A stretch of 64,000 nt of DNA. Source: Egaibacter sp046050465 (lineage in GTDB: Bacteria > Pseudomonadota > Gammaproteobacteria > Burkholderiales > Burkholderiaceae_C). Both the position numbers and the translations under genes were made by a program. This document shows positions 1-8,327 of this stretch, in pieces (within the stretch, counting starts at the first letter, position 1; each line of letters starts with the position of its first letter). The stretch covers positions 43,597 to 107,596 of the forward strand of contig JBJOPS010000007.1 in NCBI GenBank assembly GCA_046050465.1, written 5' to 3'. Below the pieces are notes generated by a model, which did no database searches, had not been told where the DNA came from, and worked only from the letters and a program-made list of their open reading frames with translations.

Positions 1-291
1 CTCATTACGCACAACCCTGGCATTACCTCCAGCCAACTGTGTTCAGTCCTGGGCATGCTGCCACCCAATCTGGTAGGCATGATCAATCAGTTCGAAAAGC
101 GCTTGCTCATCGAGCGCCGGCCCCACCCCAGTGATGGTCGCGCCATGGGCCTGCATCTGACCACATCGGGCCATCAGCTGATGCGTGATGCAGAAAAAAC
201 TGCCACCACTTTGGAACTGGACGCCACCCCCAGACTGAGCACTTCCGAACGCAAAACCCTGATACGACTGTTGCAAAAAGTCTATTTTTGA
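1..291 (+). CDS. MarR-family transcriptional regulator, C-terminal part (cut by window edge)
   Basis: An open frame enters from the left edge and ends at a TGA at 289-291, giving 96 codons. The visible part starts inside the recognition region of a winged helix (ITSSQLCSVLGMLPPNLVGM), followed by the wing (ERRPHPSDGRAMGLHLT, with the D-x-R-A typical of MarR) and a C-terminal dimerisation helix. The D-G-R in the wing fits the family signature D-x-R. The effector and the target cannot be told. The nearby HxlR-like gene is separated by a repeat element and has its own ribosome-binding site, so the two are not clearly linked. Confidence 0.7.
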   Translation, partial: LITHNPGITSSQLCSVLGMLPPNLVGMINQFEKRLLIERRPHPSDGRAMGLHLTTSGHQLMRDAEKTATTLELDATPRLSTSERKTLIRLLQKVYF

Positions 292-312
292 AAAGTTGCT
301 GATGGTTTTATC

Positions 313-358
313 ATTAGCCCTCACCAATATTGCCCCGGTAGCTACTAAACTTGTAGCA
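313..358 (+). repeat. Dispersed palindromic element, copy 1
   Basis: This is a shortened copy of the element seen eleven times here. It reads TTAGCCCTCACCAATATTGC, a short spacer, then the palindromic core tagctactaaacttgtagca at 339-358. It lies between the MarR and HxlR genes. Confidence 0.6.
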
Positions 359-463
359 TTTTGAGAACTGCTATATCATTCCGGCTGCTCGATTGTTGGC
401 GTAGTGCAACCCGCCTACACTACGCCATACACCAAAATACTTCAGACCAGAGGAGATTACCGA

Positions 464-775
464 ATGAGTTCCAAGGAAAACGCCGCCGTCAATCAGCTGC
501 TGGGCCTATTGGAATCCCGCTACGCGATGCGTGTATTGTGGGCCCTCAAAGATGGGCATGCGCAAACCTTCCGTTTGCTCCAGGACAGTATTGGCAGCAT
601 CACACCGAATACCTTGAATACCCGCATCAAGGAATTGCGTCAGGCCGGTTTGCTCAACCATGGCAGCAACGGCTATGTGGTGACATCTTCCGGCGCTGAC
701 TTGCTCAAACGCATGAGTGATGTGTCGGCCTTCGCAACCAAGTGGGCCAGCAGCCAGGCCAAGAAGAAAAACTGA
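464..775 (+). CDS. HxlR-like winged-helix transcriptional regulator
   Basis: The product is a 103-residue single-domain winged-helix protein. Residues 8-80 show the HxlR/MarR-like pattern: LLGLLESRYAMRVLWALKDG, then the recognition region SIGSITPNTLNTRIKELRQAG and a wing ending in YVVTSSG. The lysine-rich tail (AKKKN) is unusual. ATG at 464 was chosen because AGAGGAGAT lies just upstream and the protein then starts where the family does; an in-frame ATG at 404 has no ribosome-binding site. There is no cysteine, so it is not a thiol-redox sensor of the HypR/YodB kind. The target is unknown. A strong terminator follows immediately. Confidence 0.75.
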   Translation: MSSKENAAVNQLLGLLESRYAMRVLWALKDGHAQTFRLLQDSIGSITPNTLNTRIKELRQAGLLNHGSNGYVVTSSGADLLKRMSDVSAFATKWASSQAKKKN

Positions 776-790
776 CTCTGGCGCCAATGG

Positions 791-841
791 CGCCACCAAC
801 AAAAAAGGACAAGTCAGACTTGTCCTTTTTTGTTGGTGGCG
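791..841. terminator. Very strong bidirectional terminator
   Basis: A perfect 24-bp stem with a 3-base loop (CAG at 815-817) starts about 15 bases after the HxlR stop codon. The stem holds AAAAAAGGACAAGT on one side and ACTTGTCCTTTTTT on the other, so it carries a U-tract when read in either direction, and a GC-rich base (CGCCACCAAC / GTTGGTGGCG). Confidence 0.85.
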
Positions 842-958
842 GGTGACAGACTGGCATCAGCAGGACGCCTCTGGCCTGCTGGCATAATTCAGCGCCGTGA
901 CGACGCCCGGCAGCTACCAAGCTGCCCTGTGCGTCAAAATGGTCACTTTTGAGGTGCC

Positions 959-1013
959 AAATTGGCCCTCAGCCCTCATGAAATATGCATAGTACGCTAT
1001 TATTTTTATAGCA
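959..1013 (+). repeat. Dispersed palindromic element, copy 2
   Basis: A full-length copy: AGCCCTCATGAAATATGC followed by the core gctattatttttatagc at 996-1012. It lies directly upstream of the FKBP gene, ending 16 bases before its ATG, so it forms the leader of that gene. Confidence 0.75.
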
Positions 1014-1028
1014 ATCAAGGAACTCACC

Positions 1029-1382
1029 ATGAACACCACCGCTTCCGGCCTGCAGTATGACGACACCGTTACCGGCTCCGGCGCCGAGGCCACCAAAGGC
1101 CAGAGCGTGACCGTGCATTACACCGGCTGGCTGTACAACGACGGCGTGCAAGGCGCCAAGTTTGATTCCAGCAAAGACCGCAACGACCCGTTTGTATTCT
1201 CGCTAGGTGCCGGCATGGTCATCCGCGGCTGGGACGAAGGCGTGGCGGGCATGAAGGTCGGCGGCGCTCGCACCCTGATCATCCCGGCAGCTCTGGGCTA
1301 CGGCGCACGTGGTGCCGGCGGCGTGATTCCGCCCAACGCCACGCTGAAATTTGACGTGGAACTGCTGGGCGTCGCAGGCTGA
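1029..1382 (+). CDS. FKBP-type peptidyl-prolyl cis-trans isomerase
   Basis: This is a 117-residue stand-alone FKBP domain that speeds cis-trans isomerisation of X-Pro bonds. Characteristic stretches are VTVHYTGWL (25-35), FDSSKDRNDPFVFSLG with the bulky insert common in bacterial FkpB/FKBP12-like forms, VIRGWDEGVAGMKVGG (63-79) and GYGARGAGGVIPPNATL (90-106). There is no signal peptide, so it is cytoplasmic. The ATG has CAAGGAACTCACC before it. It stands upstream of grpE-dnaK-dnaJ but a hairpin separates them, so a shared role in folding is plausible while co-transcription is unproven. Confidence 0.9.
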   Translation: MNTTASGLQYDDTVTGSGAEATKGQSVTVHYTGWLYNDGVQGAKFDSSKDRNDPFVFSLGAGMVIRGWDEGVAGMKVGGARTLIIPAALGYGARGAGGVIPPNATLKFDVELLGVAG

Positions 1383-1400
1383 AAGCTGCGTGCCCAGAAG

Positions 1401-1427
1401 AGCCGGGCCCTTGAAAACCCGGCTTTC
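1401..1427 (+). terminator. Likely terminator after FKBP gene
   Basis: AGCCGGG (1401-1407) pairs with CCCGGCT (1418-1424) and is followed by a short TT run. It sits 18 bases after the FKBP stop and in front of grpE. The T-tract is short, so read-through is possible. Confidence 0.45.
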
Positions 1428-1473
1428 AACCTCAATTTCTGCGCATCCAATTTGACTTTTCTGGCCTGTTCGC

Positions 1474-2034
1474 ATGTCTGACACCACTCCAAATCCCAAC
1501 CCATCACCCGCCAGCGGGTACTCCAGCACCGAAGAAATGATCGCCGCACAGGCTGCGCACGAGGCAGACGCCCTGTCCAAAGTGCAGGGTGAGCTGGCCG
1601 CACTGCAGGCTAAAAGCGCCGATCTGGCCGACCAGTACCTGCGCGCCAAGGCCGAGGCGGAAAACGCCCGCCGCCGCGCGGAGGAAGACATTGCCAAGGC
1701 CCGCAAGTTCGCGGTGGAAAGCTTTGCCGAGAGCCTGCTGCCCGTGGCCGACAGCCTGGAAGCTGGCCTGACGATCAAGGACGCAACCAACGAGCAGATT
1801 CGTGAAGGTGCCCAGGCCACACTGCGCCAGCTGACTGCCGCGCTGGAGCGCAACAAGGTGGTTGCCATCAACCCGGCTTCCGGTACCAAATTTGACCCGC
1901 ACCAGCATCAGGCCATCAGCGTGGTGCCATCGGAAAACGAGGCCAACACCGTGGTTACCGTGCTGCAAAAGGGCTATTCCATCGCCGAACGCGTGCTGCG
2001 TCCGGCTCTGGTCACCGTTTCGGCACCGAAATAA
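1474..2034 (+). CDS. grpE: Nucleotide exchange factor GrpE
   Basis: GrpE releases ADP from DnaK. The 186-residue product has a disordered Pro/Ser/Thr-rich N-terminus (1-20), a long coiled coil (about 25-85, AALQAKSADLADQYLRAKAE), and a C-terminal beta domain with GTKFDPHQHQAIS and the final signature VLQKGYSIAERVLRPALVTVS. Length is normal for betaproteobacteria. It precedes dnaK by 121 bases and has no obvious Shine-Dalgarno sequence at its ATG. Confidence 0.97.
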   Translation: MSDTTPNPNPSPASGYSSTEEMIAAQAAHEADALSKVQGELAALQAKSADLADQYLRAKAEAENARRRAEEDIAKARKFAVESFAESLLPVADSLEAGLTIKDATNEQIREGAQATLRQLTAALERNKVVAINPASGTKFDPHQHQAISVVPSENEANTVVTVLQKGYSIAERVLRPALVTVSAPK

Positions 2035-2054
2035 GCAGTTTCAGCGATTAAAGC

Positions 2055-2080
2055 CTTGAAAAGTTTCGGGTTATCCACAC
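2055..2080 (+). promoter_or_regulatory. Possible heat-shock (sigma-32) promoter upstream of dnaK
   Basis: CTTGAAAA at 2055-2062 matches a sigma-32 -35 box. The expected CCCCAT-type -10 box is only weakly matched by the TATCCACAC stretch ending at 2080. The position, about 95 bases before the dnaK ATG, is right. This is a tentative call. Confidence 0.25.
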
Positions 2081-2155
2081 CTTGTTATCAGGTTAATTTG
2101 TAAATCAGGCGCGGCGTAGCCCACAGCTACTGCCAAACCCCACAGGAGAATAATT

Positions 2156-4111
2156 ATGGGAAGAATCATCGGTATCGATCTGGGCACCACCAACAGCTGC
2201 GTGTCCATCATGGAGGGAAACGTCCCCAAGGTCATTGAAAACTCCGAAGGCGCCCGCACCACGCCGTCCATCGTCGCTTACCAGGAAGATGGTGAGGTGC
2301 TGGTGGGCGCGTCGGCCAAACGTCAGGCCGTCACCAACCCCAAAAATACGTTGTACGCAGTCAAGCGCCTGATCGGTCGCAAGTTCGGCGAAAAAGAGGT
2401 CCAGAAAGACATCGACCTCATGCCCTACAAAACCGTGGCAGCCGACAACGGCGACGCCTGGGTCGAAGTGCGCGGCAAGCAGATTTCTGCCCAGCAGGTG
2501 TCTGCCGACATCCTGCGCAAGATGAAGAAAACGGCTGAAGACTACCTGGGCGAAGCCGTGACCGACGCCGTGATCACTGTGCCCGCCTACTTCAACGACG
2601 CCCAGCGTCAAGCCACCAAGGATGCAGGCCGCATCGCCGGCCTGGAGGTCAAGCGCATCATCAACGAACCCACCGCTGCCGCGCTGGCTTTCGGTCTGGA
2701 CAAAAACGAAAAGGGCGACCGCAAGATCGCCGTGTATGACCTGGGTGGCGGCACGTTTGACGTGTCCATCATCGAAATTGCCGACGTTGATGGCGAAAAA
2801 CAGTTTGAAGTGCTCTCCACTAACGGCGACACGTTCCTGGGTGGCGAAGACTTCGACCAGCGCATCATCGACTTCATCATTACCGAGTTCAAGAAAGAGC
2901 AAGGCGTTGATCTGGGCAAGGACGTACTGGCGCTGCAACGCCTGAAAGAAGCCGCTGAAAAGGCCAAGATTGAACTTTCCAGCAGCGCGCAGACTGATAT
3001 CAATTTGCCATACGTGACGGCTGATGCTTCAGGCCCGAAACACCTGAACATCAAGCTCACCCGCGCCAAGCTGGAAAGTCTGGTCGAAGAGCTGATCGAG
3101 CGCACCATTGCCCCCTGCCGTACCGCCCTGAAGGACGCCGGCGTGAGCGCCTCGGATATTCACGACGTGATTCTGGTCGGTGGCATGACCCGCATGCCCA
3201 AGGTGCAGGACAAGGTCAAGGAGCTGTTCGGCAAAGAGCCGCGCAAGGACGTGAATCCTGATGAGGCTGTGGCTGTGGGCGCCGCCATCCAGGGCCAGGT
3301 GCTGGCCGGTGACCGCAAGGACGTGTTGCTGCTGGACGTGACCCCACTCTCCCTGGGTATTGAAACCCTGGGCGGCGTCATGACCAAGATGATCACCAAG
3401 AACACGACCATCCCGACCAAGTTTGCACAGACCTTTTCAACGGCTGATGACAACCAGCCCGCGGTGACGATCAAGGTGTTTCAGGGTGAGCGCGAAATCG
3501 CAACCGGCAACAAGATGCTGGGCGAGTTCAATCTGGAAGGTATTCCGCCTGCAGCGCGTGGCACACCACAAATTGAAGTGTCGTTTGACATTGATGCCAA
3601 CGGCATTCTGCACGTGGGCGCCAAGGACAAGGGCACCGGCAAGGAAAACAAGATCACCATCAAGGCCAACTCTGGTTTGTCAGAAGCTGAAATTCAGCAA
3701 ATGGTGAAAGACGCCGAGCTCAACGCAGCCGACGACAAGAAGAAAATCGAACTCGTCCAGGCCAAGAACCAGGCCGATGCCAGCGTGCACAGCGTGAAGA
3801 AGAATCTGACCGAATACGGTGACAAGCTCGAAGCCGGCGAGAAGGAAAAAATCGAAGCAGCCATCAAGGAGCTTGAGGACACCCTCAAGGGCGACGACAA
3901 GGCGGCAATTGAAGAAAAGAGCAATGCCTTGATGACAGCAAGCCAGAAGCTGGGCGAAAAAATGTACGCCGACCAGCAAGCCAAGCAGGCTGCAGAAGGC
4001 GCGGCGGGTGCGCAAGGCGGTGCTGGCTCTGCAGGTTCCGAGCAGGCAACTGGTAAAGCCAACGATGACGACGTGGTGGATGCCGAAGTGAAAGAAGTGA
4101 AGAAAGACTGA
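2156..4111 (+). CDS. dnaK: Molecular chaperone DnaK (Hsp70)
   Basis: This 651-residue Hsp70 binds and refolds client proteins in an ATP cycle driven by DnaJ and GrpE. The N-terminal signature GIDLGTTNSCV (5-15), VYDLGGGTFDVSI (near 196) and ILVGGMTRMP (near 340) mark the ATPase domain. The linker DVLLLDVTPLSLGIETLGG leads to the substrate domain. A helical lid follows, with a Gly/Ala-rich tail ending in DDDVVDAEVKEVKKD. The start is fixed by AGGAGAATAATT before the ATG. A hairpin terminator separates it from dnaJ. Confidence 0.99.
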   Translation: MGRIIGIDLGTTNSCVSIMEGNVPKVIENSEGARTTPSIVAYQEDGEVLVGASAKRQAVTNPKNTLYAVKRLIGRKFGEKEVQKDIDLMPYKTVAADNGDAWVEVRGKQISAQQVSADILRKMKKTAEDYLGEAVTDAVITVPAYFNDAQRQATKDAGRIAGLEVKRIINEPTAAALAFGLDKNEKGDRKIAVYDLGGGTFDVSIIEIADVDGEKQFEVLSTNGDTFLGGEDFDQRIIDFIITEFKKEQGVDLGKDVLALQRLKEAAEKAKIELSSSAQTDINLPYVTADASGPKHLNIKLTRAKLESLVEELIERTIAPCRTALKDAGVSASDIHDVILVGGMTRMPKVQDKVKELFGKEPRKDVNPDEAVAVGAAIQGQVLAGDRKDVLLLDVTPLSLGIETLGGVMTKMITKNTTIPTKFAQTFSTADDNQPAVTIKVFQGEREIATGNKMLGEFNLEGIPPAARGTPQIEVSFDIDANGILHVGAKDKGTGKENKITIKANSGLSEAEIQQMVKDAELNAADDKKKIELVQAKNQADASVHSVKKNLTEYGDKLEAGEKEKIEAAIKELEDTLKGDDKAAIEEKSNALMTASQKLGEKMYADQQAKQAAEGAAGAQGGAGSAGSEQATGKANDDDVVDAEVKEVKKD

Positions 4112-4147
4112 TCCTGGCCACACTGCCCCGCTTGAACATACGCACCC

Positions 4148-4190
4148 CGCCGCGTTGAGTCGTCCTGACGGATATTCAACGCGGCGTTTT
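4148..4190 (+). terminator. Hairpin terminator between dnaK and dnaJ
   Basis: CGCCGCGTTGA (4148-4158) pairs perfectly with TCAACGCGGCG (4176-4186) and is followed by TTTT. It lies 23 bases before the dnaJ ATG, so it probably lowers dnaJ expression relative to dnaK by partial termination. Confidence 0.8.
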
Positions 4191-4213
4191 GCGTAAATGA
4201 CCCGAGAAAAAAC

Positions 4214-5344
4214 ATGGCAAAACGCGACTACTACGAAACACTTGGCGTCCCCAAAAACGCGTCAGACGAAGAGATCAAGAAGGCTTATCGAAAACATGCG
4301 ATGAAACACCACCCTGACCGCAATCAGGGCGACGCATCCAAAGCCGCCGAGGAGAAATTCAAGGAGTCCAAGGAAGCCTACGAAATGCTGTCCGACCCGC
4401 AAAAACGGGCGGCCTACGACCAGTACGGCCACGCAGGGGTTGACCCCAACATGCGCGGCGGCCCGGGTGCCGAAGGCATGGGCGGTTTCGCAGAAGCGTT
4501 TGGCGACATGTTTGGCGACATGTTTGGCCAGCAGCGCGGGCGAGCAGGTGGGCGCCAAGTCTACCGGGGTAACGACCTGAGTTATGCGATGGAAATAACC
4601 CTGGAAGAGGCCGCACGCGGCAAGGACGCGCAGATTCGCATCCCGAGCTGGGACTTGTGCGAGGTGTGCAGCGGCACGGGTGCCAAGCCAGGAACACAGG
4701 CGAAAACCTGCACAACCTGTAGCGGCTCGGGGGCGGTGCAAATGCGCCAAGGCTTCTTCAGTGTTCAGCAGACCTGCCCCACCTGTCGTGGCGCGGGCAA
4801 GATCATTCCCGACCCCTGCACGGCTTGCCACGGGCAGGGAAAGGTCAAAAAGCAGAAGACGCTGGAAGTCAAGATTCCAGCCGGTATCGACGGTGGCATG
4901 CGCATTCGCAGCACGGGCAACGGTGAGCCCGGCACCAATGGCGGCCCGTCGGGCGACCTGTACATCGAGATCCGCCTGAAGAAGCACGATATTTTCGAAC
5001 GGGATGGCGACGACCTGCATTGCTCCGTGCCCATCAGCATTGCAACCGCGTCGCTGGGCGGTGAAATTGATGTGCCCACGTTATCCGGCAAGGCGGCCAT
5101 TGACATTCCCGAAGGCACACAAACCGGCAAACAGTTCCGGCTGAGGGGCAAGGGCATCAAGGGAGTACGCTCCAGCTACCCTGGTGATCTGTATTGCCAC
5201 ATCGCGGTCGAGATTCCAGTCAAGCTCACCGAACATCAGCGCAAGCTGCTGCGTGAACTCGACGAGTCGCTCAAAAAGGGCGGCAACAAACACTCACCGA
5301 CGGGTGACAGCTGGACTGACCGGCTCAAGAGCTTCTTTAGCTAA
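4214..5344 (+). CDS. dnaJ: Co-chaperone DnaJ (Hsp40)
   Basis: DnaJ delivers unfolded clients to DnaK and stimulates its ATPase. The 376-residue type I protein has a J domain (1-70) with the HPD motif in KHHPDRNQGD, and a Gly/Phe-rich linker containing a tandem GDMFGDMFG. The zinc region has four CxxCxGxG repeats (CEVCSGTG, CTTCSGSG, CPTCRGAG, CTACHGQG; about 150-215), followed by the C-terminal client-binding domain. It follows dnaK, separated by a terminator hairpin. Confidence 0.99.
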   Translation: MAKRDYYETLGVPKNASDEEIKKAYRKHAMKHHPDRNQGDASKAAEEKFKESKEAYEMLSDPQKRAAYDQYGHAGVDPNMRGGPGAEGMGGFAEAFGDMFGDMFGQQRGRAGGRQVYRGNDLSYAMEITLEEAARGKDAQIRIPSWDLCEVCSGTGAKPGTQAKTCTTCSGSGAVQMRQGFFSVQQTCPTCRGAGKIIPDPCTACHGQGKVKKQKTLEVKIPAGIDGGMRIRSTGNGEPGTNGGPSGDLYIEIRLKKHDIFERDGDDLHCSVPISIATASLGGEIDVPTLSGKAAIDIPEGTQTGKQFRLRGKGIKGVRSSYPGDLYCHIAVEIPVKLTEHQRKLLRELDESLKKGGNKHSPTGDSWTDRLKSFFS

Positions 5345-5422
5345 TTCCCCTGCGACTACAGGCCCACGGTACGGTTGCAAATGATTGCCGGGTAACAGGT
5401 CTTTCGTGGACAATGCGAGGCC

Positions 5423-6103
5423 ATGAAACTCAAATTGTTCCGCTCAACCGAGTTTGCCGAGTCTTCGCTGTTTGCGCCGTTCACACAGCGAATGTCAGCG
5501 CACCCGGCCTGGGTCAGTCTGCTGGCCAGTCTGTGGCTCGCCACTGCCTGCAATGCAGCGCTGTGGCAGGAGTTGCTGCGGGTCAGTGCGTTGAGTCAGA
5601 CCAGCCCATTGTGGTCTGCTGTGCGGCTTGCGGTGATTATGGCGGCCACCTTCTTCGCGGTGTTCAGCATCCTGTCTTCTCGGCGGCTGCTCAAACCCCT
5701 CATCACCCTGCTTTTCACGGTAGCAGCCTTGTGCTGTCACCTGATGCTCAACGAGCACCAGGTGTTAGATAGCGGTCTGATCACCCGCGCTCTACATAAA
5801 AACCCGCTGTCCGTCGCGTCGCTCATGAACTGGCAACTGTGGGCCACCCTGTTCATTCTGGCGCTTGTGCCATCAGTTCTGTTGTGGCGCACCCCGGTGC
5901 GGCGCCTGTCGCCCGTGCACTACCTGCTGCAAAATGGTGGCCTGACTGCTGCAGCCTTCGTCATGATTCTGATGATGCTGGTGCTGAGTTCACCGGACCT
6001 GTCGGAACTGGTGCGCGCCCAGCCCCAGCTGCAGCAAATGACCAACCCGTTTGGCCCCTTGCAGGCTCTGGCCGAAGTTGCCAAAACCCGGTTAACCCCG
6101 TAG
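5423..6103 (+). CDS. Truncated phosphoethanolamine-transferase-like protein (EptA N-terminal membrane domain only)
   Basis: The 226-residue product has five hydrophobic segments (about 29-50, 66-87, 93-112, 137-157, 172-192) and reads like the N-terminal membrane domain (DUF1705) of EptA lipid A phosphoethanolamine transferases: HPAWVSLLASLWLATACNAALW, LLWRTPVRR, and LSSPDLSELVRAQPQLQQM leading into a Pro/Phe loop. Full EptA proteins continue for over 300 residues with a periplasmic sulfatase-like catalytic domain. Here a TAG stops the frame at 6101 and trhO starts 145 bases later, so the catalytic domain is absent. It is either a decayed fragment or a stand-alone membrane domain. No transferase activity is expected. 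Confidence 0.7.
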   Translation: MKLKLFRSTEFAESSLFAPFTQRMSAHPAWVSLLASLWLATACNAALWQELLRVSALSQTSPLWSAVRLAVIMAATFFAVFSILSSRRLLKPLITLLFTVAALCCHLMLNEHQVLDSGLITRALHKNPLSVASLMNWQLWATLFILALVPSVLLWRTPVRRLSPVHYLLQNGGLTAAAFVMILMMLVLSSPDLSELVRAQPQLQQMTNPFGPLQALAEVAKTRLTP

Positions 6104-6248
6104 GGCCCATTGGGCAGCAAAACTCTACAACAGGCTTTCCTGGCCCGTCAAAATAAAGAGCGGCAAACAGCCTGGTGAATGGAGCGAAAATCCCTGCATC
6201 GCAACACTGCAGACCGGCGTTTTGCCACTCCAAAACGCCCTTGCTTTC

Positions 6249-7211
6249 ATGAACCCCTTCCTGACCGCTGCCTTTTACAAGTTTGTTGATCTGCCTGACT
6301 TCGCGGCACTGCAGGCGCCTTTGCTCGCGCACTGCAAAGCCCAGGGTGTCAAAGGTACCATCCTGCTGGCGCGTGAGGGTATCAACAGCACCATTGCCGG
6401 GTCAGTGCGGGGCGTGCATGCGGTGCTGGACTATCTGCGGCAGGACCCGCGTCTGGCGGATTTGACGCACAAGGAAGCTTTTGCCAACTCCCCCCCGTTT
6501 TACCGGATGAAGGTCCGCCTGAAGCGCGAAATCGTCACCATGGGTGTGCCCGAAGTCAATCCGGGCCTGATGGCGGGCACCTACGTCAAACCGGAGCAGT
6601 GGAACGCGTTGATCGAAGACCCCGATGTGGTGGTGATCGACACGCGCAATGACTACGAAGTGGCCATTGGCACATTTGCCGGAGCCATCAACCCGAACAT
6701 CAGAAGCTTTTCAGAACTGCCGCAGTGGGTGCACCAGAGCCGCGCCCTGCAGGGCGAATCAGGGAAAAAACCCAAAGTCGCCATGTTTTGCACAGGGGGC
6801 ATTCGCTGCGAGAAATCCACGGCCTTGTTGCGCGCCCAGGGTTTTGATGAGGTCTACCACCTCGAAGGCGGCATCCTGAAATACCTGGAGACCGTGCCGC
6901 AAGCCGACAGCCTGTGGCAGGGAGAATGCTTCGTGTTCGACGAGCGTGTATCCGTGGGCCACGGCCTGGTTCCCGGCCACCACGAGCTGTGCCGATCATG
7001 CCGCGAGCCCGTCAATGCGCAGGACAAAACCTCCGTGCTGTATGAATTGGGTGTCAGTTGTCCCAAATGCCATGACCTCAAGACACCTGCGCAAAAGCAG
7101 GGTGCGCGGGAAAGGCAACGCCAGGTTGCGCTGGCCGCCAGTCGCCAGCAGACGCATATTGGTGCCAGGCTGGCGCCCAAACGCAGCGCAGATGAGCCCC
7201 GCCCAGTTTAA
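6249..7211 (+). CDS. trhO: tRNA uridine-34 hydroxylase TrhO (YceA, rhodanese family)
   Basis: TrhO makes 5-hydroxyuridine at tRNA position 34, an early step towards cmo5U/mcmo5U. The 320-residue product has an acylphosphatase-like N-terminal part (AAFYKFVDLPDFAAL), a rhodanese domain with DTRNDYEVAIGTF and the catalytic loop CTGGIRCEKS (Cys181), and a C-terminal zinc-type module with CRSC and CPKC. ATG 6249 gives the usual family start; an in-frame ATG at 6222 would add nine residues and neither has a clear ribosome-binding site. It converges on the nitronate monooxygenase gene with only 18 bases between them. Confidence 0.93.
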   Translation: MNPFLTAAFYKFVDLPDFAALQAPLLAHCKAQGVKGTILLAREGINSTIAGSVRGVHAVLDYLRQDPRLADLTHKEAFANSPPFYRMKVRLKREIVTMGVPEVNPGLMAGTYVKPEQWNALIEDPDVVVIDTRNDYEVAIGTFAGAINPNIRSFSELPQWVHQSRALQGESGKKPKVAMFCTGGIRCEKSTALLRAQGFDEVYHLEGGILKYLETVPQADSLWQGECFVFDERVSVGHGLVPGHHELCRSCREPVNAQDKTSVLYELGVSCPKCHDLKTPAQKQGARERQRQVALAASRQQTHIGARLAPKRSADEPRPV

Positions 7212-7229
7212 GCCGGACCGGGCGCCTGC

Positions 7230-8204
7230 TTATGCAATGGCCGGGATCGCCAGCCGCGTGCGGGCTGTCTGGTATTCACGTTTGAGCTGGGCCACGTAAG
7301 CTGCGGTGCTCTGCACTTTGTCAACCGCACCAATGCCCTGACCGCAACCCCAGATGTCTTTCCAGGCTTTGGTCTTGGAACCCTCGCCACCGGCGAAATT
7401 CATGGTTTTCAGATCGCCTTCGGGCAGGTTGTCGGGGTCCATGCCGGCCGCACGAATGCTGGGTGCCAGGTAGTTGCCGTGCACGCCGGTAAACAGGTTG
7501 CTGTAAACGATGTCATCCGAGTTGCTGCTCACAATGGCTTGCTTGTAGGCGTCTGACGCGCGGGCTTCTTCGGTGGCGATGAAAGCGGAACCGATGTAGG
7601 CAAAGTCTGCTCCCATGGCTTGCGCAGCCAGCACAGCATCGCCCGTCGAGATGGCGCCCGACAGCGCAATGGGGCCGTCAAACCACTGGCGGATTTCCTG
7701 AATCAGTGCAAACGGGCTCTTCACACCCGCGTGGCCACCGGCCCCCGCAGCCACGGCAATCAGCCCATCAGCACCCTTCTCGATGGCCTTGCGTGCGTGT
7801 TTGTTGTTGATGACGTCGTGCAGCACCACGCCACCATAAGAGTGCGCTGCAGCATTGATATCCTCTCGCGCGCCCAGCGATGTGATGATGATGGGCACCT
7901 TGTATTTCACACACATCGCCATGTCGTGTTCCAGCCGGTCATTGCTTTTGTGCACGATCTGGTTGATGGCAAAAGGCGCGGCGGGTTTGTCGGGGTGGGC
8001 CTTGTTGTACGCAGCCAGCGCTTCGGTGATTTCAATCAGCCACTCTTGCAGCTGCTCGGCAGGCCGCGCGTTGAGGGCGGGCATGGAGCCCACGACACCG
8101 GCAATGCACTGCGCAATCACCAGCCTGGGGTTGCTGATGATGAAGAGTGGCGAGCCAATGATGGGGAGCGGCAGGTTATTCAAGGGTGCTGGCAGCTTGG
8201 ACAT
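7230..8204 (-). CDS. Nitronate monooxygenase (2-nitropropane dioxygenase family)
   Basis: This FMN-dependent TIM-barrel enzyme oxidises alkyl nitronates, toxic by-products of nitroalkane metabolism. The 324-residue product has the N-terminal PIIGSPLFIISNPRLV, the phosphate-binding GLIAVAAGAGGHAG (about 166-180), and GPIALSGAISTGDAVLAAQAMGADFAYIGSAF. ATG 8204 was chosen because AGGAAAG precedes it. It follows etfB, etfA and an acyl-CoA dehydrogenase on the same strand, but repeat copy 3 and 123 bases separate it from the dehydrogenase. The true substrate in this organism may differ. Confidence 0.85.
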   Translation of the reverse strand: MSKLPAPLNNLPLPIIGSPLFIISNPRLVIAQCIAGVVGSMPALNARPAEQLQEWLIEITEALAAYNKAHPDKPAAPFAINQIVHKSNDRLEHDMAMCVKYKVPIIITSLGAREDINAAAHSYGGVVLHDVINNKHARKAIEKGADGLIAVAAGAGGHAGVKSPFALIQEIRQWFDGPIALSGAISTGDAVLAAQAMGADFAYIGSAFIATEEARASDAYKQAIVSSNSDDIVYSNLFTGVHGNYLAPSIRAAGMDPDNLPEGDLKTMNFAGGEGSKTKAWKDIWGCGQGIGAVDKVQSTAAYVAQLKREYQTARTRLAIPAIA

Positions 8205-8247
8205 GGTGTCTTTCCTGAAAATCAACAAAATGATGCGTTTTTAGCAA

Positions 8248-8304
8248 TGAAATCGGGCTTTGTCCCTTGTCTATATTACGTTATTAGCTATCAATTTAAT
8301 AGCA
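8248..8304 (+). repeat. Dispersed palindromic element, copy 3
   Basis: The copy contains GGGCTTTGTCCCTTG, TATATTACGTTATT and the core agctatcaatttaatagca (8286-8304). It fills most of the gap between the acyl-CoA dehydrogenase stop and the nitronate monooxygenase start. Confidence 0.65.
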
Positions 8305-8327
8305 ATTGACTGGATAAAACAGGTGAA

